Positions 1 to 8,857 of a stretch of DNA of 64,000 nt are shown one piece after another. The notes under the pieces are model-generated. The model was not told the DNA's origin and ran no database searches. It worked only from the letters and a program-made list of their open reading frames with translations. Position numbers and translations under genes: made by a program. Source of the DNA: Sandaracinus sp964481145 (GTDB lineage Bacteria; Myxococcota_A; Polyangia; Polyangiales; Sandaracinaceae); assembly GCA_964481145.1 (NCBI GenBank), contig CAYZTA010000032.1, positions 1 through 64,000 of the forward strand, read 5' to 3'. How positions within the stretch are numbered: position 1 is the first letter of the stretch; the number at the start of each line of letters is the position of its first letter.

Positions 1-66
1 GAAGCCGAAACAGAAGCCGAAACAGAAGCCGAAACAGAAGCCGAAACAGAAGCCGAAACAGAAGCC
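1..66. repeat. 12-bp tandem repeat at window edge
   Basis: The unit gaagccgaaaca is repeated five times without change and followed by half a unit. The array runs off the left edge, so its full length is unknown. Twelve is a multiple of three, so copy-number change would keep a reading frame. In + frame 1 it encodes Glu-Ala-Glu-Thr repeats. Confidence 0.9.
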
Positions 67-144
67 GGTCGCGGATACCGACTTTCGGGCGAGCTGTTCG
101 AACGGCGGGGCCGCTCGCCAGCTCTCGCCCCGCTCCGGTGCTAG
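1..144 (+). CDS. Possible C-terminal end of a repeat-bearing protein
   Basis: Frame 1 is open from the window edge to a TAG at 142-144. It would read acidic EAET repeats followed by a basic, Arg-rich tail of about 25 residues. The other strand also has open frames through the repeat but no obvious start codon. The stop lies 12 bases before the histidine kinase start. No family can be named and it may not be a gene. Confidence 0.28.
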   Translation, partial: EAETEAETEAETEAETEAETEAGRGYRLSGELFERRGRSPALAPLRC

Positions 145-156
145 CGTGAGCGCTCG

Positions 157-1422
157 ATGACACCCGCGACATTGCTCGCCACGCTCGCGGAAAAGATGGG
201 ATTGCTCGCGGCGGCAGCGCTGCTCGCCGTCCTTTTTCCGCCGCTCCGCAATCGCCTCTTGGGTGTCGGTCGGCGCGTGGACAAACTTGCGGCGGTCGGG
301 CTTGGACTCGGGCTTTCGGTGTGGGGCGCGATGCTCGGTCTTCACGTCGCAGGAGAAGACATCAACGTTCGCGCCATCGGCATCTTGATCGCGGCCATTC
401 TCGGCGGCTGGAAGGCCGGCCTCATGACAGGCATCGGAGGCGGCCTTTTCTACGCATTCCAAGTCGATGCCGAGACGGCGCCTTGGGTCCTGCTCGCGTC
501 GATCGTCGATGGTGTGCTCGCGGGCATGCTTGCAGAGCAAAGACCCGAGTGGGTCGAGGGCCCACGGGTCTTCGTGACGGCCATTTCGATCCAAGCGATT
601 CATTTGCTCGCAGTCGGAGTGGGCTTGTTGGTCGTGGGATCTGCGGAGCGCTACTTGCCAGCGTGGCCTGCGCACTTCGTGAAGCTCATCGTCAACGCCG
701 CGGGAGTCACGCTCTTCGTGCTCGTCGCACGCCTCGTGATCTCGCGAGAAGAGCGCGGCGTCGCACTCGCACAACTGCGCGCCGCAGCAGATCACGCGGC
801 ACTCGATGCGCTCAGGCGTCGACTCGAGCCCCATTTCCTCTTCAATGCACTCACGGCCATTCGCGCCTCGATTCGCCGCGACCCCGAAGCCGCACGCGAG
901 CTCGTCAGCGATCTCGCCGATCTCTATCGTTATCTGCTTTCGCATCCCGAAGATGCGCCGCTTCAGTCGGAGATCGATCACGCGAGCGCATATCTCGCGA
1001 TCGAGCGTGCTCGGCTCGGAGAGGGGCGAATGCGCATCGAGATCGAAGTGCCTACCGAGCTCGGCTCGCATCGTGTCCCCGCGCTTCTGCTCCAACCGCT
1101 CGTCGAGAATGCGGTCCGCCATGGGATTGCGCGGCGAAGTGGCTCAGGAACAATTCGCATCACGGCTCGCGTGGAGAGCGAGATGTTGGTGATCGAAGTG
1201 CACGACGAATGCGAAGGGGTTCCGGTGCCCGCGAACGAGAAGGGGAGCGGAATCGCGCTCGCAACGTTGCGAGAGCGCCTCTCGCGTCATTACGGCGCCC
1301 GCGCGGGGATCGAGCTCGAAATCAAAGAGAACGGCGCGCGCGTTTGTGTTCGAGTGCCGTTCGGGGGGCTTCTCACCGTGGCTTCCCCACGCTTCCCACG
1401 TGAAACCGGAGCTCATCCATGA
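157..1422 (+). CDS. LytS/YehU-type sensor histidine kinase
   Basis: A 421-residue membrane sensor kinase. The N-terminal 200 residues hold about five to six hydrophobic segments with Gly-rich stretches (NVRAIG near 70, GGWKAG, GIGGG) typical of 5TM-LYT sensor domains. The kinase core follows: phospho-accepting His in EPHFLFNAL at about residue 226, then the N box PLVENAVRHG with Asn near 318, and Gly-rich GSGIAL. This is the His_kinase/HATPase arrangement used by LytS-like proteins. Its last codons overlap the response regulator by ATGA, so the two are a co-translated pair. The signal sensed is unknown. Confidence 0.93.
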   Translation: MTPATLLATLAEKMGLLAAAALLAVLFPPLRNRLLGVGRRVDKLAAVGLGLGLSVWGAMLGLHVAGEDINVRAIGILIAAILGGWKAGLMTGIGGGLFYAFQVDAETAPWVLLASIVDGVLAGMLAEQRPEWVEGPRVFVTAISIQAIHLLAVGVGLLVVGSAERYLPAWPAHFVKLIVNAAGVTLFVLVARLVISREERGVALAQLRAAADHAALDALRRRLEPHFLFNALTAIRASIRRDPEAARELVSDLADLYRYLLSHPEDAPLQSEIDHASAYLAIERARLGEGRMRIEIEVPTELGSHRVPALLLQPLVENAVRHGIARRSGSGTIRITARVESEMLVIEVHDECEGVPVPANEKGSGIALATLRERLSRHYGARAGIELEIKENGARVCVRVPFGGLLTVASPRFPRETGAHP

Positions 1423-2174
1423 ATGCACTGCGCACTTTGGTGGTCGATGATGAACCGCTCGCTCGCGACGAGCTCGTCTTCACGCTCGAGCAGCTCGAAG
1501 GGGTCGAGGTCGTGGGCCAAGCGGAGAGCAGTGCAAGAGCGCTTGCACTCTTGAACGAGCTCGAGCCCGATGTCGTTTTCGCGGATCTCCGGATGCCAGG
1601 GCCCGATGGATTGGCGCTCGCGGAGGCGATCATGGCGCGCCGTCCGAACACGGCGATTGTGATGATCTCGGCGCACGATGACGGCGCGCTGCGCGGCTTC
1701 GAAGTCGGCGTCGTCGATTATCTCCTCAAGCCTGCGCGTCTTGAGCGCGTGCGCAAAGCGGTCGAGCGCGCTCGCGCTCACGTGGCCGAAAAGGCGGTCC
1801 GTGGACGTAGCGACGCGCCACCATCCGAGGCGCCGCTCACGCGCCTTGCCGTGCGTCGCCGTGGCGCGTACGTCGTGGTCGATATCGCAGACGTGATCTG
1901 GCTCGAAGTGAAGGACGAACTCGTCTGGGCTGTCACGAATGAAGATCGTTTCGCGCTCGATCTCACGCTCGCGGCGCTCGAACAGCGGCTCCCAGCGGGC
2001 GTGTTCTTTCGCTCTCATCGCGGCTATCTCGTGCGCCTCGATCGCATCGCCGAGATTGAGCCGAGCGGCGCTGGAACGTTCGAGTTGATTTTGCTGCATC
2101 CGGAGAAGCCAAGGATTCCACTCGCACGCGAGCGCGCTCGATTGCTCCGCGATTTGATTCCGATCGCGGGGTGA
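1419..2174 (+). CDS. LytR/AlgR-family response regulator (REC-LytTR)
   Basis: A 251-residue partner of the kinase just upstream. The receiver domain (about 1-120) has the acidic pair DD at 10-11, the phospho-acceptor Asp at about 56 in FADLRMPG, the Ser/Thr switch region MISAH, and the Lys in LLKPARLE. A linker leads to a C-terminal LytTR DNA-binding domain (about 145-251) with VIWLEVKDELVWA and FFRSHRGYLV. LytTR regulators bind direct repeats upstream of secretion, autolysis or cell-surface genes; no target is evident here. Confidence 0.94.
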   Translation: MNALRTLVVDDEPLARDELVFTLEQLEGVEVVGQAESSARALALLNELEPDVVFADLRMPGPDGLALAEAIMARRPNTAIVMISAHDDGALRGFEVGVVDYLLKPARLERVRKAVERARAHVAEKAVRGRSDAPPSEAPLTRLAVRRRGAYVVVDIADVIWLEVKDELVWAVTNEDRFALDLTLAALEQRLPAGVFFRSHRGYLVRLDRIAEIEPSGAGTFELILLHPEKPRIPLARERARLLRDLIPIAG

Positions 2175-2246
2175 CTGCACTCACGTTTCCAGCTCCCGAT
2201 TTCGTTCAGCGCAGATTTCGACCTGGTTGGGGAAATCGTAAAATGA

Positions 2247-2277
2247 AAGAGGCCGACCTCGTCGAGGTCGACCTCTT
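2247..2277. terminator. Bidirectional hairpin between convergent genes
   Basis: A 14-bp stem with one mismatch (aagaggccgacctc against its inverted copy) and a 3-base loop lies between the response regulator stop and the end of the convergent lipoprotein gene. The arms carry A's and T's on their outer sides, so it can act as a terminator from either side. Confidence 0.7.
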
Positions 2278-2304
2278 CATGTCGAACACACGCCTTCGTT
2301 CAAC

Positions 2305-3198
2305 TCATTCCACAGCGCAACCCGAGCCTTCCGGGTAATCGTTGCGGAGCGGGCCCATGGTGATGATGGTCACACCATCTGCAAAGATCTGCGCTTCTTC
2401 ACACGCGATCATGCGAAGTTCGCCGCCTGCTTCGGTGCGCGCCCAGATGGTTGCACGAATGGGCTCGGCATTCGGTGTTGCATTCGCCGCTGCGAAGCGA
2501 CCGTCGTTGCTCGACGCGGTGCGCGATGGTGCGGGTGCTGGGCCCATGAAATAGCCAGTGAAATAATCTGTGCGACCCGAACCAGGCACGAGTTCCGTGT
2601 CACCTTGGAAGAATCGAACAATTGCGTTCTCGACGGGCATGTTTGCACAATCGACGACGCTGCCGGCAACGATCGAGGTTCCGGGAAGTCGCTGGCGATT
2701 GAAGAGCGTCGGGATCAGACCAACGGTCATCGATGACACGCTCGCAAGATTGTCCGTCCCGCCCGCCGCCGGTGTGACGCGATTATAGCCAACCGTCAGC
2801 ACCTGCGCGGTGTTTGCCGCTGCGCGATAAGCAAACCAGCTACCAGCTGCAGCCATCGCCGTTGCATTCCCAGTCGTATCGGTCGTCAAATCCTGGCAGG
2901 TGCCAGTGCAATCTGCAGCGACAATATTGTCGGGGAAAATCTGGATATTGAGGCTCGGAACCATCGAAGCCGTTCCCATCTGGAAGTCGTGAACGTGTCC
3001 AGTGAAGGTCACGACTTCACCCGGCGTCGGCGCCGTCCGCGAGCCCACACACGAGAAATCCCCCGTTGCTACCGGTTGTTCGGTCATGCCCGAGTCCGAG
3101 CCGCTCGGGCCGCTATCGGTCGTGCCGTTGTCGTTGTTGCTGCCGCAAGCACCGAAAATTGTCAGTGCACAGGCCAAAATCGAAAGACGTTTGCGCAT
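2305..3198 (-). CDS. Secreted lipoprotein with Ig/carboxypeptidase-regulatory-like region
   Basis: A 297-residue protein. The start at 3198 is chosen because a strong Shine-Dalgarno (ggggaggaac) sits just before it and a lipoprotein signal follows: MRKRLS, a hydrophobic stretch, then lipobox FGAC with Cys at about 19. A Ser/Asp/Gly-rich linker follows, typical of anchored myxobacterial surface proteins. The rest is likely beta-sandwich, with Cys pairs (CTGTC) and a stretch like a carboxypeptidase regulatory domain (VDCANMPVENAIVRFF). Substrate or function cannot be told. It is divergent from rpsO. Confidence 0.8.
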   Translation of the reverse strand: MRKRLSILACALTIFGACGSNNDNGTTDSGPSGSDSGMTEQPVATGDFSCVGSRTAPTPGEVVTFTGHVHDFQMGTASMVPSLNIQIFPDNIVAADCTGTCQDLTTDTTGNATAMAAAGSWFAYRAAANTAQVLTVGYNRVTPAAGGTDNLASVSSMTVGLIPTLFNRQRLPGTSIVAGSVVDCANMPVENAIVRFFQGDTELVPGSGRTDYFTGYFMGPAPAPSRTASSNDGRFAAANATPNAEPIRATIWARTEAGGELRMIACEEAQIFADGVTIITMGPLRNDYPEGSGCAVE

Positions 3199-3390
3199 GT
3201 TCCTCCCCTTCAAGTATGCGAAGGTGCAGCGAGTCTGACATTTCCCGTTCGTAGCGCCAGAAATCGTCAAGAGCGTGTCTTCGATGCTCCTCGCTTGACG
3301 GACCCGCGAAGGCCCCACATACTCCGCCGACTTTCCGCTGAGGAAAGCAGCCGCCGCCAAAATCGGCCCTTTTCTGCGAGTATCCGAGAG

Positions 3391-3660
3391 ATGGCTCTGA
3401 ATCCCGAGCGCAAGACCGAAATCGTCCATCAGTTCCGTCAGCATGAAGGTGATACGGGTTCGCCCGAGGTCCAGATTGCGCTGCTCACCGAGCGCATCAC
3501 CTACTTGACCGAGCATTTCAAGACGCACGCGAAAGATCATCATTCGCGTCGAGGCCTCCTGCAGCTCGTCAGCCAAAGGCGCCGTCTTCTCGACTATCTC
3601 CGTGGCAAGAGCGTCGACCGGTATCGCAAGATCATCGTGTCGCTCGGCATCCGTAAGTGA
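3391..3660 (+). CDS. rpsO: 30S ribosomal protein S15
   Basis: An 89-residue protein of the exact family length. It contains the S15 signature regions GDTGSPEVQIALLTERI, HFKTHAKDHHSRRGLL and RRRLLDYL. It binds 16S rRNA early in assembly of the 30S platform. An open frame extends far upstream, but ATG 3391 matches the usual S15 N-terminus MALNPERK. It lies upstream of pnp, the conserved bacterial rpsO-pnp order. Confidence 0.98.
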   Translation: MALNPERKTEIVHQFRQHEGDTGSPEVQIALLTERITYLTEHFKTHAKDHHSRRGLLQLVSQRRRLLDYLRGKSVDRYRKIIVSLGIRK

Positions 3661-3688
3661 TCAGCAGCGACCGTTGAGATCAATGCCC

Positions 3689-3737
3689 AAGAGCGAGACC
3701 CGAAGCCACCTTTCCTGGTGGTTGGTCTCGCTCTTTT
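3689..3737 (+). terminator. Hairpin between rpsO and pnp
   Basis: Outer arms aagagcgagacc and ggtctcgctctt enclose an inner ccacc/ggtgg stem, and the 3' arm ends in a run of four T's. It could terminate or attenuate rpsO transcripts. In other bacteria the rpsO-pnp spacer carries RNase III sites controlling pnp, so a processing role is also possible. Confidence 0.75.
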
Positions 3738-3906
3738 GCATTCCGTCTCTTTTCCCTCATTTTCGTTTCAGTTTCTTTATCCGGCGCACGTTCGCGAACG
3801 CTGGGGTTGCATTCGGACTTCGTTTCGAGCGCTCGAAAGATGTTCGAGCTCTGGAACCGAGGACCGAGCACCCTTCGCGCACGTGACGCTCCAGTTGGAG
3901 TAATTC

Positions 3907-6291
3907 ATGGCAACTCAGTTCATTCGTGAAAACGTCAAAATCGGTGACCGCATCGTCACCTTGGAAACGGGCCGCATCGCCAAGCAGGCGCAGGGCTCGT
4001 GTCTCGTCACTTGCGGCGAATCGATCGTGCTCGTCACGGCATGCGGAACGACCGAGCCGCGTCCCGGCATCGATTTCCTCCCGCTCAGCGTCGAATACAT
4101 GGAGAAGACCTTCGCGGCCGGAAAAATCCCGGGCGGCTTCTTCAAGCGCGAAGGACGACTTCGGGACGCGGAGATCCTCACCTCGCGTCTCATCGATCGT
4201 CCCTGCCGTCCGCTTTTCCCAGACGGATATCGCAATGAGGTGCAGGTCATCGCGACCGTGCTCTCGTTCGATGGCGAGAACTCCACCGATGTGCTCTCGA
4301 TGATCGGGGCGAGCGCAGCGCTTCACATGTCGCCGATTCCGTGGGCAGGTCCGATCGGTGGTCTTCGTGTGGGCCGCGTGGATGGCAAGTGGATCGCCAA
4401 CCCGACGTATGCCGAGCTCGAGCAGAGTGATTGCGAGCTGGTGGTGGCGACCAGCAAAGATGCGATCGTGATGGTCGAAGGCGAGTGCTCAGAGATGAGC
4501 GAAGCCGAGCTCATCGAGGCGCTTTTCTTCGGCAAGCAAGCGGTTCAGCCGGCGATCGAGCTCATCGAGCAGATGCGGGAAGCGGCGGGCACCAAGAAGT
4601 GGGGCTTCGTGCCGCCACAAAAAACGGAAGGGCTCGCCGAGCGCGTCGCGCAAGTGGGCATCGATGGAGTGCGACAGGCGATCAATACCCCCGCCAAACA
4701 CGAGCGCTACGACCTCTTCAAGAAGGTCAAAAAGCAGGTCGCGACCGCGTTGCTTGCAGAGTATGGCGCCGAAAAAGAGAAAGAGATCAAGGACGCATTC
4801 GAAGATCTCAAATACGTCTCGATGCGCGAACAGGTCCTGACCGACAAGCGCCGCGTCGACGGACGCAATTTCACGACGGTGCGTCCGATCTCCATCGAGA
4901 TGGGCGTTCTGCCGCGTGTTCACGGCTCGACACTCTTCACGCGCGGAGAGACACAGGCGATCGTGACGAGCACGCTCGGAACCTCGACCGATGAGCAGCG
5001 CATCGATGCGCTCGAGGGCAACACGTGGAAGCGCTTCCTCCTGCACTACAACTTCCCCGCTTATTCGGTGGGCGAGGTGAAACCGGTGCGCGGTCCGGGT
5101 CGTCGTGAGATCGGCCACGGCAACCTCGCCGAGCGCGCCCTCGCGAAGATGATCCCGAGCAAGGATGAGTTCCCTTACACGATTCGCATCGTCAGCGAGA
5201 TCACCGAGTCGAACGGTTCGAGCTCGATGGCCACGGTGTGCGGCGGCACGCTCGCGCTGCAGGACGCAGGCGTTCCGATCAAGGCGCCGGTCGCGGGTGT
5301 TGCGATGGGCCTCATCGCAGAGGGCGATCGTTTCGCCGTGCTCACGGATATCCTCGGCGACGAAGACCATCTCGGCGACATGGACTTCAAAGTCTGCGGA
5401 ACCAAGAAGGGTGTGACCGCCATTCAGATGGACATCAAGATCGCAGGTTTGAGCCGCGCGATCATGGAGCAGGCGCTCGCCCAGGCGAAGGAAGCGCGCA
5501 TGCACATCTTGGACAAGATGCTGACGGCCATGCCGACGCCGCGCCCCGAGCTCTCGAAGTACGCGCCGCGCATCACGACCATCAAGGTCAAGCCCGATCA
5601 GATCCGCCTCGTCATCGGACCGGGCGGCAAGACCATCAAGGGCATCGTCGAGCAAACAGGCGCTCAGGTCGACATCGAGGATGACGGCACGGTGCACGTC
5701 GCGTCGTCCGACCCGAAATCGGCTGAACGCGCCATCGCGATCATCCGTGGCCTCACGACCGAACCCGAGGTGGGCAAGACCTACAAAGGCACGGTCAAGC
5801 GCGTGGAACCTTACGGCGCGTTCCTCGAGATCATGCCGGGCACCGATGGCCTCTGTCACATCTCTGATTTCGCTTGGGATCGCGTCGAGAGGACCGAAGA
5901 TGTGATGAACCTCGGCGACGAAATCGAAGTGATGGTCACCGATATCGATCAGACGGGCCGCATCCGACTTTCGCGCAAGGCGACGATGCCCAAGCCTGAA
6001 GGCTATGTGGAGCGCCCCGCGCGCGAGCGTGGTCCGGGAGGCGATCGTGAGCGAGGTGGGGATCGTGAGCGAGGTGGCCGTGATCGGGGTCCCGGTGGCG
6101 GTCGTGATCGTGGATTTTCGGGTGGTCGCGATCGCGGTGGCCCCGGTGGTGGACGCGATCGTGGGCGTGAAGATCGTCCCCGTGAAGATCGGCCGCGCGA
6201 AGATCGGCCGCGCGATGAGCACGCCCGCGAACGACCGGCGAACGAAGAGAGCGCCGAGTTTCGTCGTGAGCGGCGCAGTTCGGAAGATTGA
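3907..6291 (+). CDS. pnp: Polyribonucleotide nucleotidyltransferase (PNPase)
   Basis: A 794-residue phosphorolytic 3'-5' exoribonuclease, central to mRNA decay. Two RNase PH-like halves are separated by an all-helical linker (about 215-310). Then come a KH domain (IRLVIGPGGKTIKGI near 565) and an S1 domain (GKTYKGTVKRVEPYGAFLEI near 625). After about residue 700 there is an unusual tail of Arg-Gly-Gly and Arg-Glu-Asp repeats, basic and disordered, about 90 residues long. Such RGG tails often bind RNA or promote condensation. The RNase PH, KH and S1 core looks complete. Confidence 0.98.
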   Translation: MATQFIRENVKIGDRIVTLETGRIAKQAQGSCLVTCGESIVLVTACGTTEPRPGIDFLPLSVEYMEKTFAAGKIPGGFFKREGRLRDAEILTSRLIDRPCRPLFPDGYRNEVQVIATVLSFDGENSTDVLSMIGASAALHMSPIPWAGPIGGLRVGRVDGKWIANPTYAELEQSDCELVVATSKDAIVMVEGECSEMSEAELIEALFFGKQAVQPAIELIEQMREAAGTKKWGFVPPQKTEGLAERVAQVGIDGVRQAINTPAKHERYDLFKKVKKQVATALLAEYGAEKEKEIKDAFEDLKYVSMREQVLTDKRRVDGRNFTTVRPISIEMGVLPRVHGSTLFTRGETQAIVTSTLGTSTDEQRIDALEGNTWKRFLLHYNFPAYSVGEVKPVRGPGRREIGHGNLAERALAKMIPSKDEFPYTIRIVSEITESNGSSSMATVCGGTLALQDAGVPIKAPVAGVAMGLIAEGDRFAVLTDILGDEDHLGDMDFKVCGTKKGVTAIQMDIKIAGLSRAIMEQALAQAKEARMHILDKMLTAMPTPRPELSKYAPRITTIKVKPDQIRLVIGPGGKTIKGIVEQTGAQVDIEDDGTVHVASSDPKSAERAIAIIRGLTTEPEVGKTYKGTVKRVEPYGAFLEIMPGTDGLCHISDFAWDRVERTEDVMNLGDEIEVMVTDIDQTGRIRLSRKATMPKPEGYVERPARERGPGGDRERGGDRERGGRDRGPGGGRDRGFSGGRDRGGPGGGRDRGREDRPREDRPREDRPRDEHARERPANEESAEFRRERRSSED

Positions 6292-6314
6292 CGTCGTTCT
6301 ATCGCGGAACAAAG

Positions 6315-6350
6315 GAAACGCCTCGAGTGCTTTTGCGTTCGAGGCGTTTC
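6315..6350 (+). terminator. Terminator after pnp
   Basis: A 12-bp perfect stem (gaaacgcctcga with its inverted copy) and a 12-base loop lie 24 bases after the pnp stop. The following bases are only moderately T-rich. Confidence 0.75.
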
Positions 6351-6374
6351 TCTCGTATGCGATCCTGAGTTCGG

Positions 6375-6827
6375 ATGGATTCACTGCGCATCAAACGATT
6401 GAGGCCCGACGCGATCCTGCCGGCGTATGCCACTCACGGCGCCGCTGGGCTCGACCTGTCTGTGGCGACCGATACCCCGATCGAGATCGAGCCGGGAGGC
6501 ATTCTTCGGGTCCCCACCGGGATCGCCGTCGCACTTCCCAAGGGATACGAAGGGCAAGTGCGGCCTCGCAGTGGGCTTGCTGCGCGTCACGGCATCACTC
6601 TGCTGAACTCTCCGGGCACCATCGATGAAGATTATCGTGGTGAGATTCAGGTGATCCTCGTTCATCACGGCAAAGAACGGCACGTGTTTCATCATGGCGA
6701 TCGCATCGCGCAGCTGGTCATCGCGCCGGTGGCGCGTGTCTCCCTCGTAGAAGCCGAGGAGCTGGATGAAACCCCACGCGGGGCAGGTGGATTCGGGAGC
6801 ACTGGCTTTGGCCCACAGAGGACGTAA
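6375..6827 (+). CDS. dut: Deoxyuridine 5'-triphosphate nucleotidohydrolase (dUTPase)
   Basis: A 150-residue trimeric dUTPase that hydrolyses dUTP to dUMP and PPi, keeping uracil out of DNA and feeding dTMP synthesis. All five motifs are present in order: AAGLDLSV, PRSGLA, GTIDEDYRGEI, RIAQLVI and the C-terminal GGFGSTG that closes over the substrate. Length matches the family. It starts 25 bases after the pnp terminator, and the kinase-like gene follows 12 bases on. Confidence 0.97.
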   Translation: MDSLRIKRLRPDAILPAYATHGAAGLDLSVATDTPIEIEPGGILRVPTGIAVALPKGYEGQVRPRSGLAARHGITLLNSPGTIDEDYRGEIQVILVHHGKERHVFHHGDRIAQLVIAPVARVSLVEAEELDETPRGAGGFGSTGFGPQRT

Positions 6828-6839
6828 GACAGCATCCCG

Positions 6840-8423
6840 ATGGAGAACGACGGCACGCGCATGAACGGGGAGAAGCGCAGTCGAATCCCGCGACGACGAT
6901 TCGAACACTATGAAGTGCTCGAACCTCTTGCGTCCGATTCGCTCGTCGCGACGTATCGCGGATGTGACCTTCGCGATCGAAGCTCAGTGTTGATTCGGCA
7001 TATCGCTTCAGGGCTCCTTGGGGAAAAAGACGCGCGTCGAATGGTCGATCGTTTGCGTCCGATGATCGGCTGCGGTGGAGCCGCGCTCTCTGCGCTCAAA
7101 GACGTCGGTCGACAGGAATCGATTGTGTTTTCTGTCGAAGATTGGCCGAGAGGGACCTCCTTGGCCCAACTGTTTCGGACGCGCTCGTTCCAAGGACGAG
7201 CCGGGCTCGAGCCGAGCGAAGCTTTGTTCGTCCTCACGCAGCTTGCGGCTGCCCTCGCTGCGATTCCCGAAGGTTCGTGGCACGGTGATGTGCGGGCGGA
7301 GCGCGTGTGGATCGATGCCGATCGTGTGTTGCTGACCGGCGGCTTTTTGCTTGCTGCACTGCCCGGCGATGCCGTCGCCGCGGCCCTCACGTCCGCGCCG
7401 AGCGCCTTGTCCGGCTCGTTTGCACCGGAGGTTCGGGAGGGGCTGGGCGGAAGGGCTTCGGATCGTTGGGGAGTGGCGTCGATTCTTCGTGAGGCTCTTC
7501 TATCGAAAGCAGACGCGCCGAGGGGAGGCATCGTCGCGAAAGAGCTCTCACGCCTGTTCGATACAGATCCGTCCAACCGTCCTTCCACCCTCGAATCTCT
7601 CGCCATCGCGCTCGCGAACTCTGCAAACCTCCCTGCTCCCGAGTTGCCGCAGCCGTCCGCCACGTCGTCCAACGTCAACTCAGATGATCAAACCCAGATC
7701 ATGGGAACCTCGCTGGCGTCCGATACGCTCCAGATTCCGTTTCGATTCGACGATGAGACCGCCCCTCAGAGCATTCCAATGCTCATCGAGGCGTCGCCGC
7801 ACGAGGTGAACAGCGCAGAGTTCGAATTGCTCGACTCTGAGCTCGATGCGCAGGTTGCGCGTTCGAAAGATCTCGACCCCGCGTTGGTTCGGGCCGCGCT
7901 CGGCATCTCCTCGAGCGAGCCATCTCCTCGAAAAAATCATTCTCCCAGAAAAAATCCATCGTCCGTGCCGGTCATGCCCCCGTTGCCTGCCACGCCTGCA
8001 TCCACCAGGGCACCTCCCAAGCCGAAAGCCAGCCGCCACCGGCGTTCACCCGAACCAGTGCCGCTTCCCACGGACATCAAACCGATCCCACGTCCACAAC
8101 TCGCCGATGGCGAGGTCATGAGCGGCCCGGTGCTCTTCGATGCATCGAAACCCGTCGTGAATTCCGAGGCGCTTGCGAAGAAAGCGAAAAAAGCGCGCGT
8201 TGCGGCAGAACCAACGATGATTGTGCAGCGCCCCGCACCTCCAGCATCCAATTCACCCAGAGCACGTCCGCGCCGCAGATCAGCTTGGATTCTCGTTGTG
8301 TTGGCCCTCCTCATCGGGAGCCTCATCGTGTCTGCCGGCCTCTGGTACCGCAGCGCAAAAAATCGAGACGCCGAGCGCTACCAACGCATCGAGCAGCGGC
8401 TGCGTGAGTTGCGTGGGGAGTGA
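6840..8423 (+). CDS. Degenerate Ser/Thr kinase-like protein with C-terminal membrane anchor
   Basis: A 527-residue protein. Residues about 20-265 follow a protein-kinase fold but with key losses: the catalytic loop reads WHGDVRAERVWID (HGD in place of HRD), the DFG position reads TGGF, and the VAIK lysine appears replaced by Arg (VLIRHI). APE-like FAPEV and a DRWGVASIL helix are kept. A long Pro/Ser/Lys-rich linker (about 270-470) leads to one membrane segment (SAWILVVLALLIGSLIVSAG) and a short charged tail. Loss of the metal-binding Asp suggests a pseudokinase, perhaps a scaffold. It lies 12 bases after dut. Confidence 0.8.
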   Translation: MENDGTRMNGEKRSRIPRRRFEHYEVLEPLASDSLVATYRGCDLRDRSSVLIRHIASGLLGEKDARRMVDRLRPMIGCGGAALSALKDVGRQESIVFSVEDWPRGTSLAQLFRTRSFQGRAGLEPSEALFVLTQLAAALAAIPEGSWHGDVRAERVWIDADRVLLTGGFLLAALPGDAVAAALTSAPSALSGSFAPEVREGLGGRASDRWGVASILREALLSKADAPRGGIVAKELSRLFDTDPSNRPSTLESLAIALANSANLPAPELPQPSATSSNVNSDDQTQIMGTSLASDTLQIPFRFDDETAPQSIPMLIEASPHEVNSAEFELLDSELDAQVARSKDLDPALVRAALGISSSEPSPRKNHSPRKNPSSVPVMPPLPATPASTRAPPKPKASRHRRSPEPVPLPTDIKPIPRPQLADGEVMSGPVLFDASKPVVNSEALAKKAKKARVAAEPTMIVQRPAPPASNSPRARPRRRSAWILVVLALLIGSLIVSAGLWYRSAKNRDAERYQRIEQRLRELRGE

Positions 8424-8450
8424 GCTGCGAGAGGGGCTAGGGCGTTACGA

Positions 8451-8786
8451 TCAGGCCGACAGTCCGGTTTCGATCAGATTCTGAATGATGTTCTTCGGTG
8501 CGGCGCCTGTCTGGTGCGCGACGACCTTCCCGCCTTTGAAGACGTAGAGCGTCGGGACACCCCGAATCCCAAAACGGGCTGCGGTGCTCGGGGCTTCGTC
8601 GATGTCGAGCTTCACGACTTTGGCGCGACCTGCGTATTCGTCGGCGAGCTGATCGATGAACGGCGCAATCTGCCGGCACGGCCCGCACCAACTCGCCGTG
8701 AAATCGACGAGGACCGGTTGTTCAGAGCCCATCACTTCGGATTCGAAGCTCAGATCGTTCACTGAAACCACATTGTTGCCGGCCAT
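8451..8786 (-). CDS. trxA: Thioredoxin
   Basis: A 111-residue cytoplasmic thioredoxin that reduces protein disulfides. The active site WCGPC has Cys at about 34 and 37. The buried Asp (VLVDFTA), the cis-Pro loop (RGVPTLYVF) and the following Gly-Gly are all present. A clear GGAGGTAAG Shine-Dalgarno precedes the start. The gene is convergent with the kinase-like gene 27 bases away. Confidence 0.96.
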   Translation of the reverse strand: MAGNNVVSVNDLSFESEVMGSEQPVLVDFTASWCGPCRQIAPFIDQLADEYAGRAKVVKLDIDEAPSTAARFGIRGVPTLYVFKGGKVVAHQTGAAPKNIIQNLIETGLSA

Positions 8787-8857
8787 GTTCGACTTACCTC
8801 CGAGACCTGCTGAACGTAGGGAAGCCCCGTTTCGGTGTCAATCGATGTTGCTGCTCG

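Noticed and set aside
4489..6384. Long minus-strand open frame opposite pnp
   Set aside because: It is the antisense of a high-GC coding gene, with His/Arg/Asp-rich composition and no family motif.
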